Assembly (NCBI RefSeq): GCF_003049085.1
Contig: NZ_PIQX01000004.1
Span: forward strand, 204,960-268,959
Length of the DNA: 64,000 bases
From: Campylobacter concisus
GTDB taxonomy: Bacteria; Campylobacterota; Campylobacteria; Campylobacterales; Campylobacteraceae
Reading direction: 5' to 3'
Below are positions 58,142 through 64,000 of the stretch, in pieces (the first letter of the stretch is position 1; each line of letters opens with the position of its first letter). The notes under the pieces were generated by a model that was not told the DNA's origin, searched no databases, and saw nothing but the letters and a program-made list of their open reading frames with translations. A program made the translations under genes and the position numbers.

Positions 58142-59062
58142 ATGCAACAAATAGCAGCAGTTATACAAAATTACGATAAAGCGTCAAGCTTTTCAGCTCA
58201 ATTTATCATTTTTGATGAAAATGGCGGTGATATAGGCTCACTAGATACTACAAAATTTTCTTGTAATGATATGAGCGATTCAATCGCACCAAAACACGCT
58301 CATATTGGATTTGAAGAGGGAGTTTTCACAATTTGTGGCTATAAAGATTGTGAAATTTTTTATAGTGATTCATATTCAAAGCTTCCAGATGACTATGAGA
58401 GCGTTATAAATTTGGGCGATGTCTTTAGAATAGGGGAGTTAAAATTTATATTTATAGACCCTTCTAGGATTGATGAATATATAGGGAAAGCCCATAAAAT
58501 AATAGAAAATACGAAAAATTTTGACAAACTCGATGATAAACGTTTTGAGCCAGTTGGTAAAATTTCAAATGTTGATTTTAAAGAAGAGCCAAAGATAAAC
58601 TCATTAATAAATGATAAAAAAGATATCACTTTAAATGAAAATGCGCACGATGCAGTTTTAAATTTAAATGAGATAGCTCAAAATTTTGATGAAGAAGAAA
58701 ATGCAAATAATCAAAATATGCTAACTGCAAAAAGCATGGATGAGCTTTTGACAAAGATAGTTGAGAGTATAAAATTGCAACCAAATATGAGCCCTATAAG
58801 TGAGCAGACTAGGACTTTAAATACAAAAGACATGGAAACAATTATGAAAACTCTTCCTCTTAGTGACTCGACAGAACTAATAAATACTGTTTTGGTTAAG
58901 CTTATATGCAAAGAGCTATATAGCCAAATGTATGATATAGTCGAGAATAATTCATTTTTTAAATATCTTTCAGGAGCCGTACTAAAAAGTACTAAGGAAG
59001 ATAAGGAAGCGTTTAATTATCTATTGCATAAAGCTCTTCAAAGCTATATGTTAAAAAAGTAA
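58142..59062 (+). CDS. tagH: FHA-domain T6SS regulator (TagH-like)
   Basis: 306 residues. The N-terminal 110 residues show an FHA fold (GGDIGSLDTTKFSCNDMSD, IAPKHAHIGFEEGVFTI, INLGDVFRIGELKFIFI), although the usual R-S-x-x-H is altered to SDSIAPKHAHI. The C-terminal part is acidic and unassigned. FHA proteins of T6SS clusters bind phosphothreonine and adjust assembly; no kinase or phosphatase gene is in the window. Confidence 0.8.
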   Translation: MQQIAAVIQNYDKASSFSAQFIIFDENGGDIGSLDTTKFSCNDMSDSIAPKHAHIGFEEGVFTICGYKDCEIFYSDSYSKLPDDYESVINLGDVFRIGELKFIFIDPSRIDEYIGKAHKIIENTKNFDKLDDKRFEPVGKISNVDFKEEPKINSLINDKKDITLNENAHDAVLNLNEIAQNFDEEENANNQNMLTAKSMDELLTKIVESIKLQPNMSPISEQTRTLNTKDMETIMKTLPLSDSTELINTVLVKLICKELYSQMYDIVENNSFFKYLSGAVLKSTKEDKEAFNYLLHKALQSYMLKK

Positions 59063-59094
59063 TGTTTTTAATAAAACAGAAAGTAAATAAAAGA

Positions 59095-59100
59095 TAGAAT
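59095..59100 (+). promoter_or_regulatory. Possible -10 box of hcp
   Basis: TAGAAT 27 bp upstream of hcp in a 65-bp A/T-rich gap. A strong AGGAG ribosome site (59118-59122) precedes the ATG, which fits high expression of the tube protein. Confidence 0.35.
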
Positions 59101-59127
59101 AATCCAAACTTTTTAATAGGAGTAAAT

Positions 59128-59649
59128 ATGTCACAACCAGTGTATATTAAAGTGAAAGGTTCTACACAAGGACTTATTTCAAGTGGTGCTTCAACAGAAG
59201 CTAGTATAGGTAATCGCTATCAGTCAGGCCATGAAGATGAGATCATGGCACAAGAGGTTTCTCACATTGTAACAGTTCCAACAGATCCACAAAGTGGTCA
59301 GCCGTCAGGCCAAAGAGTGCATAAACCTTTTAGTTTTACCACATCTTTAAACAAAGCAGTTCCTCTTCTTTACAACGCATTGACTCAAGGCGAGAGGCTT
59401 CCTGAAGTTGAGATCTATTGGTATAGAACATCAACTAGCGGCGGTGCGGAGCATTTCTTTACCACAAAACTAGAAGATGCAACTATAACAGATATTACTC
59501 TAGTAAGTCCAAATGCTCAAGACAAGCTAAACAGCGACAAAACAGAGCTTTTCAAAGTTTCAATGAACTATAGAAAGATAGTTTGGGAACACGTAGCTGC
59601 AGGCACTAGCGGAAGCGATGACTGGAGAGAAGCTACTAAAAAAGCTTAA
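59128..59649 (+). CDS. hcp: T6SS tube protein Hcp (TssD)
   Basis: 173 residues, the usual length. VYIKVKGSTQGLISSG, KPFSFTTSLNKAVPLLYNAL and EIYWYRTSTSGGAEHFFTTKLEDA are typical. Hcp hexamers form the inner tube that carries effectors. It has its own gap, and a hairpin follows it, so it is probably expressed as a separate strong unit. Confidence 0.97.
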   Translation: MSQPVYIKVKGSTQGLISSGASTEASIGNRYQSGHEDEIMAQEVSHIVTVPTDPQSGQPSGQRVHKPFSFTTSLNKAVPLLYNALTQGERLPEVEIYWYRTSTSGGAEHFFTTKLEDATITDITLVSPNAQDKLNSDKTELFKVSMNYRKIVWEHVAAGTSGSDDWREATKKA

Positions 59650-59652
59650 AAC

Positions 59653-59678
59653 CAACCTAGGGTTTACCCCTAGGGTTA
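59653..59678 (+). terminator. Hairpin after hcp
   Basis: AACCTAGGG and CCCTAGGGTT form a GC-rich stem (about 59653-59677) with one bulge; the T tract is weak. A second small palindrome (CTTCTAGCTAGAAG) follows at 59689. It may attenuate transcription into the next genes. Confidence 0.5.
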
Positions 59679-59762
59679 ATAAAATCATCTTCTAGCTAGA
59701 AGGACACAGATGAGCCATTTTTATCTTTATCTTTTAAATTAACATGATATGTGAAATGCGAT

Positions 59763-60323
59763 ATGAAACACCTAGCTATGATCATATTTCTCATAACATC
59801 TTTATATTCACATGAAGCAAATTGCACGGATATGTTTGGACTCATTTTTAATAAAAATTTAAGTGACACTGAAACGGCTAAGTATATAAAATACTATATA
59901 GATGATCTCGGGTGCGATGCTAATGCTAGCGTAAAATTAAATAATTTAACGATTAGAGCGAATTTATTGGAATTTGCTTACGATGCAAATAAAACAAAAA
60001 CTTTTGATACTCTTTTGTTAAAAGGAGCATCAGCTAATGCTAGTTTAGCAACGTCCATAGGCATGAGCTTTGCATTTTTCTTTAGGGAAAATGGTGTCGG
60101 TATAGACAATAAAAAAGCTAGCCCTGAGCTATTGGAATTTATAAAAACACCAAAATATAAAGAATTTAAAGACGATAAATTTAGGCTAATTAAAAAGCTT
60201 TTAGTGCACGGACAAGACCCAAAAGACTATGAGGTTTTAAAGGTTATTTTGAAAATTATAAATGATGAAAAAGATTTAGATAATTTATTAAAGAATAGAA
60301 CCCAAAAGGAATTAGCGCAATGA
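59763..60323 (+). CDS. Secreted ankyrin-like protein, copy 1 (candidate immunity protein)
   Basis: 186 residues from the ATG at 59763, chosen because the paralogue starts at the same place; the GTG at 59751 adds only four codons. Signal peptide (MKHLAMIIFLITSLYSHEANC). NLLEFAYDANKTKTFDTLLL followed by KGASAN is an ankyrin-type repeat. It lies between hcp and vgrG, where effector/immunity cargo is usual, and a periplasmic location would suit immunity against a periplasm-acting effector. Not proven. Confidence 0.6.
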   Translation: MKHLAMIIFLITSLYSHEANCTDMFGLIFNKNLSDTETAKYIKYYIDDLGCDANASVKLNNLTIRANLLEFAYDANKTKTFDTLLLKGASANASLATSIGMSFAFFFRENGVGIDNKKASPELLEFIKTPKYKEFKDDKFRLIKKLLVHGQDPKDYEVLKVILKIINDEKDLDNLLKNRTQKELAQ

Positions 60324-60865
60324 AGCAATTGGCAATAATCATATTTCTCATAACATCTTTGTATTCACACGAAGCAAATTGCACGGATATGTTTGGGGTT
60401 ATTTTTGATAAAAAAATAACTGATGAAAATACCGCTAAATACATAGAATATTATATAGACAAACTGGGTTGTGATGCTAATGCTAGCGTAAAATTAAATA
60501 ATTTAATGGCTAGATCGAATTTATTAGAATTTGCTTACGATGCAAACAAGACTAGAACTATTGACATGCTTTTAGACAAGGGTGCTACTCCAAATGGCTG
60601 GCTATCTACATCAATAGGGCTTGACTTTTCGTTTTTTTTTAATAGCAATGGAGTTCCAATAGAGAATAAAAGAGCCAGTAAAGAATTGCTTAAATTTATA
60701 AAAACATCAAAATATAAGGAATTTAAAGAAGAGAAATTTAAACTGATTAAAAAACTATTAGATCATGGGCAAGACCCAAAAGATTATGCCGTTTTAAAAT
60801 CTATTTTAAAAATTGTAAATGACGAAAAAGAATTTGATGAGCTAGTAGAAGGTAGGAATAAGTAA
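60320..60865 (+). CDS. Secreted ankyrin-like protein, copy 2 (candidate immunity protein)
   Basis: 181 residues. Tandem duplicate of the preceding gene with the same signal peptide and the segments LGCDANASVKLNN and HGQDPKDY; the two differ mostly in the middle (GATPNGWLSTSIGLDFSFF). The genes overlap by ATGA. Tandem diverged copies are typical for immunity genes that track effector variants. Confidence 0.6.
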   Translation: MKQLAIIIFLITSLYSHEANCTDMFGVIFDKKITDENTAKYIEYYIDKLGCDANASVKLNNLMARSNLLEFAYDANKTRTIDMLLDKGATPNGWLSTSIGLDFSFFFNSNGVPIENKRASKELLKFIKTSKYKEFKEEKFKLIKKLLDHGQDPKDYAVLKSILKIVNDEKEFDELVEGRNK

Positions 60866-61215
60866 TGGATTTATTTAATATAAGTAAGAAGAAACTCGAA
60901 GTAAAAAATGATAATACTGATTTAAAAGACTTTAAAGAAAAAACTACCTCACAAAATGCAAAAGACAATGTAGATGCTTTTATAAGAGTTTATCCTAAAC
61001 CTCCGCTAATGGGCAAAATTTTTGATGCTACTGGAGAAGGAGTAAAAAGAGGCATAGACGATCAAACAGAAATTAAATTCAGAAAATATAAAGAGGCAAA
61101 AAGGCTTGGCATACTGGAAGAGTCAAAGCCTACGATTAAATTAAATGATGCTGATATTAAAGAATTCGAAAAAAGATTACAAGAAGAAGAAAACGAAAAA
61201 AGATTAAAAGAGTAA
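60865..61215 (+). CDS. Small charged protein of unknown function upstream of vgrG
   Basis: 116 residues, starting at TAATG overlap with the previous gene. No signal peptide; contains YPKPPLMGKIFDATGEGVKRG and a charged helical tail (EFEKRLQEEENEKRLKE). Its place 3 bp before vgrG would fit a VgrG adaptor or an effector fragment. No family recognised. Confidence 0.55.
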   Translation: MDLFNISKKKLEVKNDNTDLKDFKEKTTSQNAKDNVDAFIRVYPKPPLMGKIFDATGEGVKRGIDDQTEIKFRKYKEAKRLGILEESKPTIKLNDADIKEFEKRLQEEENEKRLKE

Positions 61216-61218
61216 CAA

Positions 61219-63723
61219 ATGGACAAAAATTTAACATCACCAACATCATCACTGACTAAGCCTGTCATGCTGGCATCTAGCAATTCAGTGGCAACAGACG
61301 GCTTTGTGGACTACGGCGTATCTAACGATACTTTCTCAACTCTTCAGATAGCAAACGAGTCCAACGATAAATTTATCGTTACGCGTGCAGATATTTATGA
61401 AAATTTAGAAAGTATATTTAGCATAGAGTGCTTTGCTTATATAAATTTGGTAAAAAACCCACTTTATGAAAATTTAGACACCATCTACAATAACGATAAA
61501 AGCTACTCAAGCATATATAAATATCTTGATAAAAGTATAAAGCTAAGCATAAAAAGGCCTTCTTCAACAAATAAAAACATCATCCCAGATGGTAGCTCAA
61601 ACGATATGCACTTTAGTGGAATAGTAAGCGATGTAGAGTATCTTGGCGTAGACGATGAGACTAGTACAAATATAGATAAAAAATACTTCTTTAAATTTAA
61701 GCTAACTTCACCGCTATATAGACTAAGCATAAATAGAGCAAATAGAATTTATACAGACCAGAGCATTTTAGAAGTAGTAAAAGATATTTTGGCTTTTAAT
61801 AAACAAAGACTAACCAAAGAGCTAGACTTCTCAAATATCAAAAATAACTACAACAAAAGAGAATTCATAGCCCAGTACAATGAGAGCGACCTAGCCTTTA
61901 TAACAAGGCTTTGCCATGATAGCGGTATATATTTTTATGAAGATAATGAAAAAATTTATTTTCATGATACATTTATACTAGCTTATAGCAATCAAAATGA
62001 AAATTTTACTTCAAGCGATACAAGCAGTGGCAAGGAAGCTAGAAAAGTAAGTTTTAATGTAAATTTGAATAATAATCTAGCAACCGAGCATATAAATAAA
62101 ATAACAAAGAGCGAGACGCTAAAGGCAAATAGCTTTACGCACTCTTTTCAAAATACAGCTTATCCAAATATGCTAGAGAGTAAAAATGAAAAGATATTTG
62201 ACGAGCAGGTAAATATCTATGACAAGCATATAAATTTGGACGAGTATTCATTTAGTGATACTAGCTTGCTTGAAGTTAGCACCTATCTTAAAAAACTAAG
62301 AAGCGATATGCTTTTAAAAGAATTTACCGCTAGTTCAAATGTATTTGCACTAAATTTAAATGATAATATCTCGGTAGCCATTGACGCTAGTAAGGGTGAA
62401 TATGAGTTTAAAATAATAGCTTTAAAGCATACTTATATTGATGAGAGCGTTTTAGAAAATACTTTAAATTTAGGCGATAATGTCCCATTTAAAGATAAAA
62501 AATTTATAAGCTCATACACAAACGAGATAAGCATCATTCCAAGTAGTGTGAAATTTGTCCCAAGCTACAAGCAAAAGCCAAAAGCACCAGATATCACGTT
62601 GGGTCTTGTAGTCGGTCAAGATGGACTAAACAGCCAAAATAACACGATCCATACTGATAGCTATGGTAGGGTAAAGGTGAGGTTAAATGCTTTTAGTACA
62701 CAAGAGATAATTGATAAAGACGACGCTATCAACGCAAGCTATCACAAGAGTGCTTATCTAAGAGTGATAACGCCTATTGCTAGCAATAGCTCAGGATTTT
62801 TTGCCATACCAAGGATCGGCGATGAGGTTATCATCTCGTTTTTACAAAACGATATAGACAACCCAGTAGTAAGTGGTAGCCTATATAATGCCTCAAATAC
62901 GCCACTTGTAAATGTAGATAGCAACTATCACCAAACATCTCTTAGCTCAAAAACAATTGGTGCAAATGAGACCGGTATAAACGAGATCACTTTATCAAAT
63001 TTAAAAAATAAAGAGCAAATTTATGTAAAAGCAGAAAAGGACTATGACGAGCTTGTAAATAACGACTTTTCTCAAACAATACTAAATGACAAAAGCTCAC
63101 AAGTGCATGGAAGTTACACCGAACGAGTAAAAAAAGCTCACATTCAGACGATAGATCTAGCAAAAAATGTAAATGTGGGAGCTGAATATCTAACAACAGT
63201 CGGGCTTTCAAAAGATACAGTAGTGGGCGTCTCAAATACGCTAAACGTAGCTGTTGATAACAATACAAGAGTAGGTCAAGATAGTCATGAATTTGTAGGA
63301 CATGATAAATTTGTAGAAGTAAAATCAAATCTTAATACGACCATACATAATGATGAGATGAGAGAGGTAAAAGGCACAAAAGAGCAAAATATAGATGGTG
63401 GCTATAAGCTAAATTCACAAAAAGGCATAAATGAATTTAGTAACGAGCATATTGTGCTTCAGGCAAATAGCTACATTGATATAAATGCTAAGTCAAATTT
63501 CACAACAAAAACAGCTGCCCAGCACACTGAGATTGCTGATTCAAAATTTAGCAATATAGAGACGACTTATGAGGTAAATGCCAAAGATAAGATAATCCAT
63601 CAAGTAGGTAGCACAAAAGTAACGATAGAGGGATCAAGTGTCGTGATAGAAGTAGCTGGCGTAAAGGCGATATTTGATAGTAGAGGGTTAAGAGTTATTG
63701 GTGGAGATATAAAGGCTTTATAA
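61219..63723 (+). CDS. vgrG: T6SS spike protein VgrG (TssI)
   Basis: 834 residues. The gp27-like part (about 20-440) contains REFIAQYNESDLAFITRLCH and DSGIYFYEDNEKIYFHD. The OB-fold/gp5 part contains DSYGRVKVRL and ITPIASNSSGFFAIPRIGDE, VIISFLQNDIDNPVVSGSLY, followed by the beta-helix needle of repeated V/T/N-rich strands (TVGLSKDTVVGVSNTLNVAV). No extra C-terminal effector domain. The PAAR tip is not encoded here; a PAAR-like segment is on element B. Confidence 0.96.
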   Translation: MDKNLTSPTSSLTKPVMLASSNSVATDGFVDYGVSNDTFSTLQIANESNDKFIVTRADIYENLESIFSIECFAYINLVKNPLYENLDTIYNNDKSYSSIYKYLDKSIKLSIKRPSSTNKNIIPDGSSNDMHFSGIVSDVEYLGVDDETSTNIDKKYFFKFKLTSPLYRLSINRANRIYTDQSILEVVKDILAFNKQRLTKELDFSNIKNNYNKREFIAQYNESDLAFITRLCHDSGIYFYEDNEKIYFHDTFILAYSNQNENFTSSDTSSGKEARKVSFNVNLNNNLATEHINKITKSETLKANSFTHSFQNTAYPNMLESKNEKIFDEQVNIYDKHINLDEYSFSDTSLLEVSTYLKKLRSDMLLKEFTASSNVFALNLNDNISVAIDASKGEYEFKIIALKHTYIDESVLENTLNLGDNVPFKDKKFISSYTNEISIIPSSVKFVPSYKQKPKAPDITLGLVVGQDGLNSQNNTIHTDSYGRVKVRLNAFSTQEIIDKDDAINASYHKSAYLRVITPIASNSSGFFAIPRIGDEVIISFLQNDIDNPVVSGSLYNASNTPLVNVDSNYHQTSLSSKTIGANETGINEITLSNLKNKEQIYVKAEKDYDELVNNDFSQTILNDKSSQVHGSYTERVKKAHIQTIDLAKNVNVGAEYLTTVGLSKDTVVGVSNTLNVAVDNNTRVGQDSHEFVGHDKFVEVKSNLNTTIHNDEMREVKGTKEQNIDGGYKLNSQKGINEFSNEHIVLQANSYIDINAKSNFTTKTAAQHTEIADSKFSNIETTYEVNAKDKIIHQVGSTKVTIEGSSVVIEVAGVKAIFDSRGLRVIGGDIKAL

Positions 63724-63730
63724 GATCATA

Positions 63731-63772
63731 TTTAAAGACTTACTTTCTATTTTAGTAGGTCTTTAAATTTTT
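63731..63772 (+). terminator. Terminator after vgrG
   Basis: TTTAAAGACTTACT (63731-63744) pairs with AGTAGGTCTTTAAA (63754-63767, one G-T pair) and a T run follows. It closes the T6SS cluster 8 bp after the vgrG stop. Confidence 0.8.
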
Positions 63773-63950
63773 AAATAAAATCAATCTCTACTAAAACTAA
63801 TGCTAAGAATTTTAAAAGCAAAGGCTAAATTTTAGAGCTACGATAAAAGATAGTCACACAAATATTTCACATGGTACAATAGACAAGCTCTTCTAAAATT
63901 TATATAATTCATTCAAAATTTCAAATAATATAAACAATAAGGAGAACATG

Positions 63951-64000
63951 ATGGCTAAAGAAGCCGGAGTAGTTAAAAGCGTAAACGGAGGAATAGCAAG
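63951..64000 (+). CDS. N-terminus of a probable large type I-secreted adhesin (partial)
   Basis: Begins with an AAGGAG ribosome site 6 nt from the ATG at 63951 (a second ATG directly before it is too close). The 16 visible residues MAKEAGVVKSVNGGIA match the pattern of LapA/BapA-like N-terminal retention domains, in which such a start leads to GGxAxAL-type sequence. The gene runs off the window. The identification rests on a few residues only. Confidence 0.4.
   Translation, partial: MAKEAGVVKSVNGGIA

Overview
The window looks like a Campylobacter chromosome, probably from the C. concisus / C. showae group. The DNA is AT-rich, promoters are TATAAT boxes in A/T-rich DNA, the type VI secretion (T6SS) core is of Campylobacter type with no ClpV in view, and the integrases are anchored at a tRNA with a CAU anticodon. 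The species is an inference.

Layout. (1) 3-2894 is the 3' end of a large type I-secreted repeat adhesin. (2) 3632-42884 is an accretion of integrative elements. A 45-bp piece of a CAU-anticodon tRNA, from anticodon loop to CCA, occurs three times in direct orientation (5673, 22225, 42840), each just right of a tyrosine integrase gene on the minus strand. This gives element A (right end only, integrase frameshifted), element B (5718-22224) and element C (22270-42839). Paired short motifs flank each att copy. Integrases 1 and 3 go with TGGnACA pairs and integrase 2 with TGTAGCA pairs. A TGGnACA pair also lies right of the third att copy, so the T6SS cluster may be the start of a fourth element, D.

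Element B carries a T6SS-type effector module (class 3 lipase, an unknown middle part, a PAAR-like C-terminal part and a lipoprotein that may be the immunity protein). It also carries a complete type I restriction-modification system whose specificity gene sits in an invertible locus: two inverted hsdS genes, a tyrosine recombinase between them, and two nested inverted repeats of 390 and 35 bp. A MOBV-like relaxase and integrase 2 complete it.

Element C carries a cluster of Campylobacter-type proteins of unknown function, including three members of one family and one EF-hand-like protein. One family member was split by a roughly 7.7 kb remnant of a Firmicutes-type conjugative element (29.5-37.2 kb). 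Most backbone genes of that remnant are broken, but it holds an intact EcoRII-like restriction/methylation pair. A decayed mobilisation module, a RelE/RelB-type pair and integrase 3 follow.

(3) 43-63.7 kb: a degraded large exotoxin-like protein with two small membrane paralogues, then tssJ-K-L-A-B-C-E-F-G-M, an FHA protein, hcp, two ankyrin-like secreted paralogues, a small unknown gene and vgrG. (4) At 63951 another gene starts whose N-terminus resembles large type I-secreted adhesins.

Working together, the T6SS core at the right could fire effectors supplied by the mobile elements at the left, while two restriction systems, one apparently phase-variable, guard the same locus. Many element-borne genes are broken by one-base shifts, several in A tracts. 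These may be true decay, slippage variation or sequencing error, and each is listed.
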